Of a DNA stretch of 64,000 bases, positions 34,360 through 44,436 are shown piece by piece (the stretch's first letter is position 1; each line of letters begins with the position of its first letter). The DNA comes from Thiohalophilus sp. (GTDB lineage Bacteria > Pseudomonadota > Gammaproteobacteria > UBA6429 > Thiohalophilaceae). Position numbers and translations under genes: made by a program. Where the stretch lies: contig NZ_JAXHLN010000003.1 of assembly GCF_034522235.1 (NCBI RefSeq), forward strand, positions 682,001-746,000, given 5' to 3'. Under the pieces are notes generated by a model. That model was not told the origin of the DNA, did not search any database, and saw only the letters and a program-made list of their open reading frames with translations.

Positions 34360-36444
34360 TTATTCCGCGTCGGCAGGCGCCTGATCATTCAGCCATCGTG
34401 CCAGTTCGTCCAGGCGGATGAGCGGTGCCTGGCAGCTCATACCGGAGCAGGGGTAGGCGATGACCCCGGCTTCGCTGGCGGGACGCTCGGCCAGCAGGCC
34501 CGGTAGTTCGCGGGCGTCGGCGGGGATGGCATAACACAGCTGTGCCGGGCTGTAAGCCTGATGGCAGCGTTCGACCCAGGGCTGCATCAAGGCCGGGGTG
34601 CCGCGCAGAACAATCAGCTGCGGCGGTGTGCGATGCTCTTCCAGTGCCAGTAGCAGTGCGCAATGGGCATAGGGGATCTGGTTAATGCCGGACCAGCTCA
34701 TCCTGAGCGTGCGTTCAGCCGCCTCAAGATAACGGGTTTCGCCAATCAGGTGTCCCAGACGCTGAAGTGTGCTGGCGGCAACCCCATTGCCGGCGGGCGT
34801 CGACTCATCCAGCGTCGGCTTGGGCCGGTGAAACAGCTGTTCGTGATCGTCGGCGGTGAAATAGAAACCGCCCTGTTCCCGGTCTTCAAACTGGGCCAGC
34901 AATGTTTCGGCCAGCTGCCGGGCGAAGGCCAGATCCTGATCGCGCCAGTCGGCCTGCAGCAGTTCCAGCAAACCGTCGATCATAAAGGCGTAATCATCCA
35001 GATAGGCCATCAGGTGGGCCTTGCCATCCTTGCCGGTGGCCAGCAAGCGCTGATCGCGATAGAGCGTTGTGTGGATAAAATCGACCGCGCGTTGTGCCGA
35101 TTCGATAAAGTCCCGGCGCCCCAGGTATCGGCCGGCACAGGCCATACCCTTGATCATCAGGCCGTTCCAGGCGGTGAGGATCTTTTCATCGCGGCCGGGG
35201 CGCACGCGCTGCTCGCGCGCGGCGAACAACTTGTGGCGGGCCGATTGCAACCGTTGTTGTGCCGCCTCGATGGAAATGGATAAACGTTTGGCGATCGTCT
35301 CCAGATCGGTGAAGACATGCAGGTGCCAGCGGCCTTCGAAGTTGGCATCACGATCCAGACCGTAATGCGGGGTGGCAACCGCGTATTCATCGTCACTGAG
35401 CAGGGCTTTTATCTGTGCCGGCGTCCAGACATAAAACCTGCCTTCCTCGCCCTCGCTGTCGGCATCCAGAGTGGAATAATAGCCGCCTTCGGGGGACTGC
35501 ATTTCGCGCACGACCCACTCGCCGGTCTCCAGCGCAATACGTTTGAAGGCCGAATCGCCCAGTGCCCGCCAGGCCTCGGTATAGAGTTGCAGTAACGGAC
35601 CGTTGTCATAGAGCATTTTTTCAAAGTGGGGAATCATCCATTTTTCGTCCACCGAATAACGGTAAAAGCCGCCACCGAGTTGGTCATACAATCCGCCGCT
35701 GCCCATGCCGTGCAGAGTCAGGCGCAACATATCGCGCGCCGGCTGATCGGGTCTGCCGTCGCGCGCGGTGGCGAACCAGTGATGCAGCAGTAATTCCAGA
35801 TTGGATGGATGCGGAAACTTGGGCGCCTGACCGAAGCCCCCGTAGGTGGCATCATAGTTTTGCGCCAACTGATGCCGGGCCGCGTCCAGTGGGCTGCTGT
35901 CGAGGTCACCCGAACCGGCGCCGCTCCGCGGCTGCATCTGGGCCATGGCCTCCTGCAGGGCCCGGTTCTGCTGGCGGATATCGCTCTCGTGCTCACGATA
36001 GAAGGCCTCCACCTTTTGCAGTACCTCGGTGAACGGCGGCATGCCGTGTTTGGCGTCTTTGGGAAAATAGGTGCCGGCAAAAAACGGCGTATGATCATCC
36101 GGCGTCAGGATCACGTTCAGCGGCCAGCCGCCACCGCGCTGGTTGAGCAGCTGAAAGGCGGTCTGATGGATCTTGTCCAGATCCGGGCGCTCTTCACGAT
36201 CCACCTTGATGTTCACATACAGCCGGTTCATCACCTCGGCGACATCCGGATCTTCGAAGGACTCGTGCGCCATCACATGGCACCAGTGACACGCCGAGTA
36301 ACCGATGGAGAGCAGGATCGGTTTGTTCTGCTCACGGGCTTTTTGCAGGGCCTCGGGGCCCCACGGATACCACTCAACCGGGTTGTGGGCGTGCTGCTGC
36401 AGATAGGGGCTGGTTTCGTCGATCAGCCGGTTTGTCGTGCTCAT
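34360..36444 (-). CDS. YyaL-like protein: thioredoxin-like plus six-hairpin domain (DUF255)
   Basis: The 694-residue protein belongs to the DUF255/spermatogenesis-associated protein 20 family. The N-terminal third has the thioredoxin-like [18 protein letters not shown] with the CHWC redox pair near residue 50; the rest has the alpha/alpha barrel seen in glycosidase-like folds ([42 protein letters not shown]). The function is unproven. It is a single gene on the minus strand between methyltransferase genes. Confidence 0.9.
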   Translation of the reverse strand: MSTTNRLIDETSPYLQQHAHNPVEWYPWGPEALQKAREQNKPILLSIGYSACHWCHVMAHESFEDPDVAEVMNRLYVNIKVDREERPDLDKIHQTAFQLLNQRGGGWPLNVILTPDDHTPFFAGTYFPKDAKHGMPPFTEVLQKVEAFYREHESDIRQQNRALQEAMAQMQPRSGAGSGDLDSSPLDAARHQLAQNYDATYGGFGQAPKFPHPSNLELLLHHWFATARDGRPDQPARDMLRLTLHGMGSGGLYDQLGGGFYRYSVDEKWMIPHFEKMLYDNGPLLQLYTEAWRALGDSAFKRIALETGEWVVREMQSPEGGYYSTLDADSEGEEGRFYVWTPAQIKALLSDDEYAVATPHYGLDRDANFEGRWHLHVFTDLETIAKRLSISIEAAQQRLQSARHKLFAAREQRVRPGRDEKILTAWNGLMIKGMACAGRYLGRRDFIESAQRAVDFIHTTLYRDQRLLATGKDGKAHLMAYLDDYAFMIDGLLELLQADWRDQDLAFARQLAETLLAQFEDREQGGFYFTADDHEQLFHRPKPTLDESTPAGNGVAASTLQRLGHLIGETRYLEAAERTLRMSWSGINQIPYAHCALLLALEEHRTPPQLIVLRGTPALMQPWVERCHQAYSPAQLCYAIPADARELPGLLAERPASEAGVIAYPCSGMSCQAPLIRLDELARWLNDQAPADAE

Positions 36445-36579
36445 GAGACTCCTTGCGCGGGGTTAATACCCGATAATTATAGTCAACTATATCGTAATTC
36501 AGCCGGTCTGTCGCTCTTGCGCAAAGGACCACAAATTCTGTAGCTTAGGCAACCTGTTCCCCGAGGATATGAACCAATT

Positions 36580-37779
36580 GTGACAAATGACAACCCGCGC
36601 CAGTTGCGCCTGAAAAAACGAGAAGAACGGCGCCTCAAGACCGGCCACCTGTGGGTTTACAGTAACGAAGTCGACGTCAAAACGACGCCCCTGACCGAGA
36701 TTGCGCCGGGTGAACAGCTGCAGATCACCGATTATCGCGGCAACGTGCTGGGCTCGGCCTACGTGAATCCCAACAGCCTGATCTGCGCTCGCCTGTTCAG
36801 CCACCGGCCTGACGCCAGTCTGGATGCCGATCTGATTCGCCGGCGGCTGGAGCGCGCCTTGCAGTTTCGTCATGATCTGTTTGCCGCTCCCCATTACCGC
36901 CTGATCTACGGGGAGAGTGACGGATTACCCGGGCTGGTCGTGGATCGTTATGATCAGATCCTGGTTGTACAGATCACCACCGTCGGTATGGACGTGCTGC
37001 GGGATACCGTTCTGGAAGTGCTCGACACGGTCTTGCAACCGGCCGTGATCTACCTGCGCAACGACAGCAGTGCCCGGGAACAGGAAGGACTGGAGCAATA
37101 TGTAGAAGTGATCAAGGGGCAATTGCCGGCGCAGATGGAACTGATCGAGAACAAGGTCCGTTTCCAGGTGCCGCTGGCCGAGAGCCAAAAGACCGGCTGG
37201 TATTTTGATCATCGTCTCAACCGCCTGCGCTGCCAGGCCTATGCGCCGGGCAAGCGGGTGCTGGATGTGTTTTCCTATGTCGGCGCCTGGGGTGTGCAGG
37301 CCCTGCACGCCGGGGCCAGTGAAGTAATCTGCGTCGATGCCTCAAAAGAATATCTGCAGGTGGCCGAGGCCAATGCAGCCGCGGTCAAATCCGGCGGGCT
37401 GGCCACGCTGGCCGGTGATGCCTTCGAGGTGTTGCGCCAGCTGCACGAGGACAACGAACAGTTCGATATCGTCGTACTGGACCCGCCGGCGTTCATCAAA
37501 CGGCGCAAGGACATGAAAGAGGGCGAACTGGCCTACCGACGTATCAACCGCCTGGCGATGCGGCTGCTAAAACAGGATGGTCTGCTGATCTCCGCCTCCT
37601 GCTCCTATCATCTGGGACGCAGGAAACTGCTGGATAACGTCCGCCGCGCGGCCCACAAGCTGGAGCAGGAGGTGCAGGTGCTGGAGCAGGGTCACCAGGG
37701 ACCGGATCACCCCGTGCATGCGGCCATGCCCGAGACCGACTACCTCAAGGCCTATTTTTGTCGATTACTGGCGATGTAG
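36580..37779 (+). CDS. rlmI: 23S rRNA m5C1962 methyltransferase
   Basis: The 399 residues have an N-terminal PUA-like domain (LRLKKREERRLKTGHLWVY) and a C-terminal SAM methyltransferase domain (VLDVFSYVGAWGVQALHAGA, DIVVLDPPAFIKRRKD, LLISASCSYHL). The catalytic-type Cys is in SASCSYH near the end. This matches RlmI (YccW), which methylates C1962 of 23S rRNA. The start is GTG at 36580. Confidence 0.9.
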   Translation: MTNDNPRQLRLKKREERRLKTGHLWVYSNEVDVKTTPLTEIAPGEQLQITDYRGNVLGSAYVNPNSLICARLFSHRPDASLDADLIRRRLERALQFRHDLFAAPHYRLIYGESDGLPGLVVDRYDQILVVQITTVGMDVLRDTVLEVLDTVLQPAVIYLRNDSSAREQEGLEQYVEVIKGQLPAQMELIENKVRFQVPLAESQKTGWYFDHRLNRLRCQAYAPGKRVLDVFSYVGAWGVQALHAGASEVICVDASKEYLQVAEANAAAVKSGGLATLAGDAFEVLRQLHEDNEQFDIVVLDPPAFIKRRKDMKEGELAYRRINRLAMRLLKQDGLLISASCSYHLGRRKLLDNVRRAAHKLEQEVQVLEQGHQGPDHPVHAAMPETDYLKAYFCRLLAM

Positions 37780-37784
37780 TCGAC

Positions 37785-37856
37785 AGGGACGAGTGACGAG
37801 GCTGTATTTATTGTTTTATAAACTTGTCCCTCGTCCCTGGGTCCTCGGCCCTTGCT
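37785..37856. repeat. GACGAGG-type heptad inverted repeat upstream of lgt
   Basis: GGGACGA GTGACGA GG on the left is inverted on the right as TTGTCCC TCGTCCC TGGGTCC TCGGCCC. The two arms are about 25 bp apart and end 20 bp before the lgt start codon, so the repeat forms the lgt leader. Confidence 0.8.
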
Positions 37857-37874
37857 TGATAAGAGAGAATATCG

Positions 37875-38657
37875 ATGGTTGTTGATTTTGACCCGGTTGC
37901 TTTCGAGGTGTTCGGCCTTGCCATTCATTGGTATGGCCTGATGTATCTGATCGGCTTTGTCGGCGCCTGGTGGCTGGGCCGCTTGCGCGCCCGCCGCCCG
38001 GATTCCGGGTGGACGGCGGCACAGGTGGACGATTTGTTGTTTTATGCCGGTCTGGGCGTGATCCTCGGGGGCCGGCTGGGGTATGTGCTGTTTTATAATC
38101 TGGGCCCGTTTTTCGACGATCCGCTGATGCTGTTTCGGATCAAGGAGGGCGGCATGTCGTTTCATGGCGGCCTGCTGGGGGTGATGCTGGGCTTGTGGCT
38201 GTTTTGCCGCAAGTATCAAAAAGCCTACTTTGCCACGCTGGATTTTGTCGCGCCGCTGGTCCCGCTGGGCCTGGGTGCCGGGCGCATCGGGAATTTTATT
38301 AATGGCGAACTCTGGGGCAAGCCGACCGACCTGCCGTGGGGGATGGTGTTTCCCCTGGCCGGCCCCGAGGCGCGTCATCCCAACCCGCTCTATGAAGCGT
38401 TGCTGGAGGGGGCGATACTGTTCGTGATCCTGTGGTGGTTCTCATCACGATCGCGACCGCAACGGGCGGTCTCGGGGGTATTTGCCCTGGGTTACGGCGT
38501 GTTCCGCTTTGCCGTCGAGTTTGTCCGCACCCCCGACGCCCATATCGGCTACCTGGCCTGGGGGTGGTTGACCATGGGGCAGCTGTTGAGCCTGCCGCTG
38601 ATTCTCGCCGGGCTGCTCCTGCTCGGGTTCGCCTACAGCCGGCCGTCCGGAACATAG
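37875..38657 (+). CDS. lgt: Prolipoprotein diacylglyceryl transferase
   Basis: Lgt attaches diacylglycerol to the lipobox cysteine of prolipoproteins. The 260 residues have about seven membrane helices and the signatures [26 protein letters not shown] (essential His) and the Lgt signature [18 protein letters not shown] near residue 140. Its products would include RlpA, which is encoded in this window. A heptad repeat lies just upstream. Confidence 0.96.
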   Translation: MVVDFDPVAFEVFGLAIHWYGLMYLIGFVGAWWLGRLRARRPDSGWTAAQVDDLLFYAGLGVILGGRLGYVLFYNLGPFFDDPLMLFRIKEGGMSFHGGLLGVMLGLWLFCRKYQKAYFATLDFVAPLVPLGLGAGRIGNFINGELWGKPTDLPWGMVFPLAGPEARHPNPLYEALLEGAILFVILWWFSSRSRPQRAVSGVFALGYGVFRFAVEFVRTPDAHIGYLAWGWLTMGQLLSLPLILAGLLLLGFAYSRPSGT

Positions 38658-38698
38658 TAAAAAAATATAAAAATGTGATGAAAGTCTAAAAAATATTC

Positions 38699-38729
38699 GG
38701 GGGTTAACCGATAACCCATGGTAACCCCC
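38699..38729 (+). promoter_or_regulatory. GC-rich hairpin in the leader of the secreted-protein gene
   Basis: GGGGGTTAACC and GGTAACCCCC pair with one bulged base around CATGGG-like centre sequence. It ends 21 bp before the ATG and sits upstream of the Shine-Dalgarno (AAGGGAG), so it could affect translation; there is no T-run. Confidence 0.4.
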
Positions 38730-38750
38730 ACCTTATAAGGGAGATAAACC

Positions 38751-39689
38751 ATGTACGTACTGATCAAACGTGCGCTGATGGCCGGACTGCTCTTGTGCTT
38801 CAGTCTGGCTGCCGGCGCCGCGGCTCTCAAACCCTACTCACTGGCAGGGATTGCCAACAGCGATCTGCAGAGTGTCAGTCAGGATGTCGAGAACCGGTTA
38901 AAGCGGGGCGGTTTTCAGATTCTGGGCACCTATAACCCCTATCCCGGCGCCCGGATTTTTGCGGTGACCAGTGAGACACTGAAAAAAGCGGCTACCCGCA
39001 GTGATTACGGCGGCTTTGGCGCGGTGATCAAGGTGGCGGTGACCGAGGTAACGGACGGCAAGGGGAACAAGCAGGTTCAGGTCACTTATAACAACCCGGA
39101 ATATATCGGGCTGGCCTATAATATGAACACCCGTCTGGAAAGCACCAAACAGCGCCTGGGTCAGACTGTCGGCTTTGATCGCGACTTTGGGGGTGATGGC
39201 ATCGAGGAAGACAAGCTGCCTGGCTATAACTACACCTTCGGGCTGGAGGACTTTTATGGTTTTTACGATTTCGTCGATCACGGCAGTCATGAGAAGGCGA
39301 TCCGGGAAGTCGAGAGAGGTCTGGCTACCAACAATTTCGGTATCGGCCAGGTCTATAAGCTGAAGGTGCCGGGCAAACAGCAGGTGGTGTATGGACTGAG
39401 CCTGCAGGCCGATGTGGATGAGCAGAAGTTTCTCAATGACGAATATGTCATGAGCGTCATCGATCACAAGACGTTGCGTCGCACGCCGCATTTGCCCTAT
39501 GAAATCATGGTCAACGGCAGCAAGGTGATCGCCATGCATGCGCATTTCCGGCTGGCTGTCATGTTCCCGGATCTGCGTATGTTTGGCGAGCACAGCTTCG
39601 GCAAGCTGATGGATCTGCCCTATGTCTATGAGGAATTCTTCACCCAGGCCATAGGCGGAGAATGGCCACCGGGCGGCGACAGCTGGTAG
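38751..39689 (+). CDS. Secreted protein of unknown function (312 aa)
   Basis: A clear signal peptide (MYVLIKRALMAGLLLCFSLAAGAAA) is followed by an exported protein with the segment GGFQILGTYNPYPGARIFAVTSE near residue 50 that vaguely recalls DUF302-like folds. The rest (for example YNYTFGLEDFYGFYDFVDHGSHE) is not recognised. AAGGGAG precedes the ATG. It lies alone between lgt and thyA, with a hairpin in its leader. No function is assigned. Confidence 0.75.
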   Translation: MYVLIKRALMAGLLLCFSLAAGAAALKPYSLAGIANSDLQSVSQDVENRLKRGGFQILGTYNPYPGARIFAVTSETLKKAATRSDYGGFGAVIKVAVTEVTDGKGNKQVQVTYNNPEYIGLAYNMNTRLESTKQRLGQTVGFDRDFGGDGIEEDKLPGYNYTFGLEDFYGFYDFVDHGSHEKAIREVERGLATNNFGIGQVYKLKVPGKQQVVYGLSLQADVDEQKFLNDEYVMSVIDHKTLRRTPHLPYEIMVNGSKVIAMHAHFRLAVMFPDLRMFGEHSFGKLMDLPYVYEEFFTQAIGGEWPPGGDSW

Positions 39690-39892
39690 AAAATTGTCCG
39701 GCTGACTCGTGTTGCCGGGAAACCACCGCGCACCCTGAAAAGTTGAAGCAGAGTCTGCGTGCGATTTGAGGCTACTATTTCTATGCCCGGGTGTCGTCGG
39801 TGGTTTTTTATTGCCTGGCCGATGATAGTCCCGGATATGAGAGGCGTGATATGATCGGTGGATAGTGGCCATCTCAGAATGAGGCGCAGGTA

Positions 39893-40726
39893 GTGAAACA
39901 GTATCTCGAACTGATGCGGCATGTCCGGGATAACGGCACGCACAAGGACGATCGGACCGGTACCGGCACGCTCAGCGTGTTCGGTTACCAGATGCGGTTC
40001 GATCTGGCACAGGGCTTTCCGCTGGTGACCACCAAGCGTCTGCATTTGCGCTCGATCATTCATGAGCTGTTGTGGTTTTTGCGCGGCGATACCAATACCG
40101 GTTATCTGCATGATAACAAGGTGACCATCTGGGATGAGTGGGCCGATGAAAACGGCGACCTCGGTCCTATCTACGGCAGTCAATGGCGTTCCTGGCCGAC
40201 CCCCGATGGCCGGCATATCGATCAGATCAGCCAGGTACTCGAACAGCTCAGGCACAAACCCGATTCACGACGTATCATCGTCAGCGCCTGGAATGTGGCT
40301 GACTTGCCCGACGAGTCCGTCTCACCGCAGGAAAATGCCCGCAATAACAAGATGGCACTGGCGCCCTGCCATGCCTTTTTCCAGTTCTATGTGGCCGACG
40401 GCAAGCTCTCCTGTCAGTTGTATCAACGCAGTGCCGATATCTTTCTCGGCGTGCCGTTCAACATCGCCTCTTATGCTCTGCTGACCATGATGATGGCCCA
40501 GGTCTGCGATCTGCAACCGGGCGACTTTGTCCACACCCTGGGCGACGCCCATCTCTATCTCAATCATCTTGAGCAGGCCGACGAGCAGCTGAGCCGTCAG
40601 CCCTATCCGTTACCGACCATGAAGTTCAACCCGGCCATCGACAACCTGTTCGATTTTCGTTTCGATGATTTCGAACTGGTCGATTATCAGTATCATCCGC
40701 ACATCAAGGCGCCGGTGGCGGTATAG
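39893..40726 (+). CDS. thyA: Thymidylate synthase
   Basis: ThyA methylates dUMP to dTMP using methylene-THF. The 277 residues include [17 protein letters not shown] near residue 20, the catalytic Cys in [14 protein letters not shown] and [17 protein letters not shown]. The start is GTG at 39893 with GGCGCAGG upstream. folA follows after a 415-bp gap full of repeats; the pair forms the dTMP cycle. Confidence 0.96.
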   Translation: MKQYLELMRHVRDNGTHKDDRTGTGTLSVFGYQMRFDLAQGFPLVTTKRLHLRSIIHELLWFLRGDTNTGYLHDNKVTIWDEWADENGDLGPIYGSQWRSWPTPDGRHIDQISQVLEQLRHKPDSRRIIVSAWNVADLPDESVSPQENARNNKMALAPCHAFFQFYVADGKLSCQLYQRSADIFLGVPFNIASYALLTMMMAQVCDLQPGDFVHTLGDAHLYLNHLEQADEQLSRQPYPLPTMKFNPAIDNLFDFRFDDFELVDYQYHPHIKAPVAV

Positions 40727-40734
40727 AGAACAAA

Positions 40735-40951
40735 GTTGGCAGATGGCAGTTTGCAGTAGGCAGTCAGCAGAAATCGTAGGTCAGGTTGCGCGCAGCGCTA
40801 CCTGATATCTCTGTATGAGAACGCCGGCTGTTAGAGAATGTCACGCAGGCTATCGCCAGTGTGACCTACACGACTATATAAGGCGAAGTTGGCAGATGGC
40901 AGTTTGCAGTAGGCAGTCGTAAATCAGAAGTCGTGAATCGTAAATCGTAAG
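40735..40951. repeat. TTGGCAG-type heptad repeats between thyA and folA
   Basis: A first copy at 40736-40770 reads TTGGCAG ATGGCAG TTTGCAG TAGGCAG TCAGCAG; a second at about 40889-40920 repeats the first four units almost exactly and runs into ATCGTAA-type heptads (GTCGTAA ATCAGAA GTCGTGA ATCGTAA ATCGTAA, to about 40950). Between them a hairpin TCAGGTTGCGC/GCGCTACCTGA lies at 40781-40804. Confidence 0.85.
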
Positions 40952-40991
40952 AATACAGGGTGCGTGCCACGCATCGGATTCTCTAATCAGT

Positions 40992-41086
40992 CTCTCGCAG
41001 AGGCGCTGAGGCGCAAAGTAAAACAATACGTTTTATCTTCTGCGGGCTTTGCACCCACACAACGGGCATAAACGTCTCTGCGAGAG
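40992..41086. repeat. Octad-type inverted repeat upstream of folA
   Basis: CTCTCGCAGAG (40992-41002) and CTCTGCGAGAG (41076-41086) are perfect 11-bp inverted arms. The left side continues in 8-bp steps (CGCAGAGG CGCTGAGG CGCAAAGT). It fills the rest of the 415-bp thyA-folA gap. Confidence 0.7.
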
Positions 41087-41141
41087 TTAAACATTTTGAC
41101 TTCTGCTCCGGTAGAAAGAATATTGTTCAGGGGGCTGATAT

Positions 41142-41648
41142 ATGTCACAGGATACATCACCACGAATTTCGCTGATCGCGGCATTGACGCCGCAGCGGGT
41201 GATCGGGATCGAGAATCGCCTGCCCTGGCGCCTGCCGGCGGATATGCAGTGGTTTCGACAACATACCCTGGACAAACCGATCGTGATGGGGCGCAAGACC
41301 TTCGAATCCTTCGGCGGCAAGCCGCTGCCCAAACGCACCAATATCGTCATCAGCCGCGATGTAAACTACCGGGCCGAAGGTGCGGTGGTGGTTCATTCAA
41401 TTGATGAGGCCATCGAGGCGGCCGGGGAAGTGGATGAGATCATGATCATCGGCGGCGCTTCTTTTTACGAACAGATCCTGTCGCGGGCCGATCGCCTGTA
41501 TCTGACCTGGGTGGATGCCGACATCGAAGGCGATACCTGGTTTCCCGAATTCGATCCGGATGAATGGCAGGAAACCGAACGCCATCACCACCCCGCCGAC
41601 GACAAAAACCCCTATCCCCACGACTACGTCATTCTCGATCACAAATAG
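41142..41648 (+). CDS. folA: Dihydrofolate reductase
   Basis: FolA regenerates tetrahydrofolate, the cofactor oxidised by ThyA upstream. The 168 residues show IGIENRLPWRLPADMQWF (substrate loop), KPIVMGRKTFESFG (NADPH site) and IMIIGGASFYEQIL. The ATG at 41142 has AGGGGG upstream. It is followed by a heptad hairpin and the convergent apaH. Confidence 0.96.
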   Translation: MSQDTSPRISLIAALTPQRVIGIENRLPWRLPADMQWFRQHTLDKPIVMGRKTFESFGGKPLPKRTNIVISRDVNYRAEGAVVVHSIDEAIEAAGEVDEIMIIGGASFYEQILSRADRLYLTWVDADIEGDTWFPEFDPDEWQETERHHHPADDKNPYPHDYVILDHK

Positions 41649-41693
41649 AAAATATTCTGGAATTAACGCAAAGGACGCGGAGGCAGGAAGAGA

Positions 41694-41804
41694 TAATGTT
41701 GAATGTTGAATTATAAATTTTGAATGAATGTGTATGTGCGTACGGATGGACTGCCTGTTGTCGTTTGTCCTCAACTCAACATTCAACATTTAAAATTCAA
41801 AATT
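41694..41804. repeat. TTGAATG-type heptad inverted repeat, copy 5
   Basis: TAATGTT GAATGTT GAATTAT AAATTTT GAATGAA is inverted on the right (AACTCAACATTCAACATTTA and on to about 41803). It lies between convergent folA and apaH, the right arm ending about 5 bp from the apaH stop. Confidence 0.85.
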
Positions 41805-41808
41805 TCTC

Positions 41809-42642
41809 TCAAGGCGTTCCGGGCGGGCAGTTTTGCGGGCACCGGGTGGTGATGTGGCGGTCGGCGGGCTGGCCGAGCTGGTAGGCGGTGAGCTGGCCGC
41901 CCCAGACGCAGCCGGTGTCGAGCGAGTGGACGTTACCCGCTATGTGCAGGCCCAGGGCGGCCCAGTGGCCGAACAGGATGGTGGTGTCGATTCCGACCCG
42001 TTGCGGCAGGTCGTACCAGGGGTAGCAGTCGTTCGGTGGGGCGCCGGGTCCGCCCTTGGCCTTCAACTCCAGCGAGCCGTCACTTTGGCAAAACCGCATG
42101 CGGGTAAAGGCATTGCAGATAAAGCGTAATCGATCCCGGCCGGCGAGTTGTTCGGCCCACAGTGTCGGTTGATCGCCGTACATATTCTGAAAAAACGTAT
42201 GATAGTCATCGCCGCGCAATACCGTCTCCAGTTCCCTCGCATACTGTTGTGCCTCACTCAGGGTCCAGCCCGGATAGATGCCGGCATGTACCATACAATA
42301 ATCGAGATCAGCATCGTAATGCAGTAATGGCCGTTGGCGTAACCAGTCCAGCAGTTCAGCAGCATCCGCTGCATTCAGTATCGCCTGCATGCTCGCATCG
42401 TTGGTGCTGCCGACACCTTCGGCCAGGGCCAGCAAATGCAAATCGTGATTACCGAGAACGGCAGTGACCGCGGGGCCAATCGATTTGACGTAACGCAGGC
42501 ATTCCAGTGATTTGGGGCCACGATTGACCAGGTCGCCGACCAGCCAGAGTTGATCGCGTTCGGGATCGAAACGCAGTTTATCGAGCAGGGTACGAAACTC
42601 GTCATGGCAACCCTGCAGGTCGCCGATTGCATAGATAGCCAT
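41809..42642 (-). CDS. apaH: Symmetrical bis(5'-nucleosyl)-tetraphosphatase
   Basis: ApaH hydrolyses Ap4A to ADP. The 277 residues carry the metallophosphatase motifs IGDLQGCHDEF, VGDLVNRGPKS and VLGNHDLHLLALAEG in order, plus ILFGHWAALG near the C-terminus. It lies 3 bp downstream of a methyltransferase gene and belongs to the apaG group. Confidence 0.96.
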   Translation of the reverse strand: MAIYAIGDLQGCHDEFRTLLDKLRFDPERDQLWLVGDLVNRGPKSLECLRYVKSIGPAVTAVLGNHDLHLLALAEGVGSTNDASMQAILNAADAAELLDWLRQRPLLHYDADLDYCMVHAGIYPGWTLSEAQQYARELETVLRGDDYHTFFQNMYGDQPTLWAEQLAGRDRLRFICNAFTRMRFCQSDGSLELKAKGGPGAPPNDCYPWYDLPQRVGIDTTILFGHWAALGLHIAGNVHSLDTGCVWGGQLTAYQLGQPADRHITTRCPQNCPPGTP

Positions 42643-42645
42643 AAA

Positions 42646-43248
42646 CTAGTCTGTTTTTCTCAGTTCGATTTGATGAAACCAGCCGCCCGGTGCCAGCCGG
42701 GTTTCCTCGATCAGTTGTAATTGCGGACATTGTGCCAGTAACGGTTCCAGAACGACATCGGTGCGGGTGGCGATATGGCGGATCACGGTGTTCAATACCC
42801 GTCGCACCGGGGCACGCTCACCGTGGCGCAGAAATTTGTCCAGGATCAGGATGCGCCCGCCGGGACGCACGACCCGGGCAGCTTCGTGCAGAGCGAGCTC
42901 CGGTTCGGGCACGACGGCCAGGATCAGGTGCATCAAAATGATATCGAATTGTTCATCGGCATAGGGCAGGCGCATGACATCGCCGCAATGCAACCGGATA
43001 TTATCCCGTTGTCCGGCGCGGCGTTGCGCGCGGCGTAACATCGCCGTGGTCAGATCGATTCCGACATAGCTAGGCCCGGCGGGCAGATCGGGAATATCCA
43101 GGCCGGTACCGATGCCGCTGAGCAGAATGGTTTGATCCCGCGCCTCGCTCAACCGCGCAAGGCTGTTGCGCCGCATACCGGCGGTGGGGCCGTTGACGAT
43201 CAAATCATAAATAGGCGCGAGCAGCGTATAACTGTGCTTGAGTGACAT
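42646..43248 (-). CDS. Class I SAM-dependent methyltransferase (Methyltransf_11 type)
   Basis: The 200-residue protein has motif I as LLSGIGTGLDIPDLP, then YVGIDLTTAMLRRA and LPYADEQFDIILMHLILAVVPE, typical of ubiquinone/menaquinone-type methyltransferases. The substrate is unknown. The ATG at 43248 is used because the upstream frame to 43326 would overlap apaG. It is inserted between apaG (4 bp gap) and apaH (3 bp gap), so the three form one transcript. Confidence 0.83.
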   Translation of the reverse strand: MSLKHSYTLLAPIYDLIVNGPTAGMRRNSLARLSEARDQTILLSGIGTGLDIPDLPAGPSYVGIDLTTAMLRRAQRRAGQRDNIRLHCGDVMRLPYADEQFDIILMHLILAVVPEPELALHEAARVVRPGGRILILDKFLRHGERAPVRRVLNTVIRHIATRTDVVLEPLLAQCPQLQLIEETRLAPGGWFHQIELRKTD

Positions 43249-43252
43249 CGCG

Positions 43253-43639
43253 TCAGTGCAGGGTGCGCGGTATCGCCAGGGTGAAGGCGGGGATTTCAGC
43301 TTCGAATTCGACGCCGTCATCGGCAATCATCTGATAGGTGCCCTGCATGCTGCCAACCGGGGTCCCCAGCACGGTGCCGCTGGTATAGCGAAAGCCGTCG
43401 CCGGGCTTGAGATGGGGTTGTTCGCCGACTACGCCCTCGCCCTCGACTTCCTGGACCTTGCCTTCGGCATCGGTAATGATCCAGTGACGGCTGAGCAGTT
43501 TGGCCGCTACCGAACCCTCATTGCGAATCGTGATGGTATAGGAGAAGACGTAACGGTTCTGGTCGGGATCCGACTGCTCCTCGATATAGGCGGTTTCCAC
43601 GTCTACCTGCGTGTTATAGATCTGGTTGGTCTGTTCCAT
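43253..43639 (-). CDS. apaG: Co2+/Mg2+ efflux protein ApaG
   Basis: The 128-residue beta-sandwich protein matches ApaG: YVFSYTITIRNEGSVAAKLLSRHWIITD, GEGVVGEQPHLKPG and YTSGTVLGTPVGSMQGTYQM. The molecular role is uncertain despite the historic ion-efflux name. It heads the apaG-methyltransferase-apaH group downstream of rsmA. Confidence 0.94.
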   Translation of the reverse strand: MEQTNQIYNTQVDVETAYIEEQSDPDQNRYVFSYTITIRNEGSVAAKLLSRHWIITDAEGKVQEVEGEGVVGEQPHLKPGDGFRYTSGTVLGTPVGSMQGTYQMIADDGVEFEAEIPAFTLAIPRTLH

Positions 43640-43897
43640 GTAACGACTCGTTAGCTATTGGTGTACGTTTCCGGACGCTGGTCATCGCGGGTTTTGATTG
43701 ATACCTAGTCTACCGTCATTTTAGCCCGCTTGATAACCGCTTTCTCGATTGTCGTGTTGCAACGGTTCGTTGCAGTTAAAAACCACGTTGCCATTATGGC
43801 GATGAACCGGGTAACGGCTTCATTGCGCCACCGGCAGTCACAACAGCAAATCACCCTTCCCCATTTCGGCTGACGCGGTACAGGTTTTAACCGCGCG

Positions 43898-44413
43898 TCA
43901 ACCGCCCTGACGCAGGCGGCCGGTCGGGTGTTCGTGTCGATCGATCAGGTCCTGTTCCAGTAACCACCGACAGGTGTCCTCTGCGTCCTGCTCGAACCAG
44001 CACTGTGCCGAGCCGAGCCGGAATGTGTAGCCCCAGCGATCCATATCCTGCCACATGCGTTGCCGGCCCACGCCCGGCAGCTGATCGGCCAGCAGAATTT
44101 GCAAATAGCAGACGGCGTTCTCTTCATCATAGCCGCCCCCGGCATCCGTATGCAGCCGGGCACGGCGTAGGCTGTCCATGCAGATATAGTGGCTGGCCTC
44201 ATGCAGGGCCGATTGCAGCGGGGTATGGGATCGGATGAACAGCTGCCAGCCGATCAGGCCCGCCTCGGGATCGCCCCAGAAACTGCCGGGCAGGGGCGCC
44301 GGCTCCTCGATCAGCACCACCTCCAGCTCGTAGGGGGCCAGCAATTGTTGCAACACCGGCAAACCGGCGTCGGCGCAACTCATCACCTGCTGGTGGGTGG
44401 CGGAAACAGTCAT
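43898..44413 (-). CDS. Hypothetical protein with HEASH motif (possible metal-binding)
   Basis: The 171-residue protein contains LQSALHEASHYICMD near residue 68, an HExxH-like motif, followed by GGYDEENAVCYLQILLAD with two acidic residues that could complete a zinc site. This hints at a zincin-like fold, but no family is recognised. It lies 23 bp downstream of rsmA on the same strand, probably at the end of the lptD-surA-pdxA-rsmA unit. Confidence 0.7.
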   Translation of the reverse strand: MTVSATHQQVMSCADAGLPVLQQLLAPYELEVVLIEEPAPLPGSFWGDPEAGLIGWQLFIRSHTPLQSALHEASHYICMDSLRRARLHTDAGGGYDEENAVCYLQILLADQLPGVGRQRMWQDMDRWGYTFRLGSAQCWFEQDAEDTCRWLLEQDLIDRHEHPTGRLRQGG

Positions 44414-44436
44414 AGTACGATTTTATTCTTCTTTGT

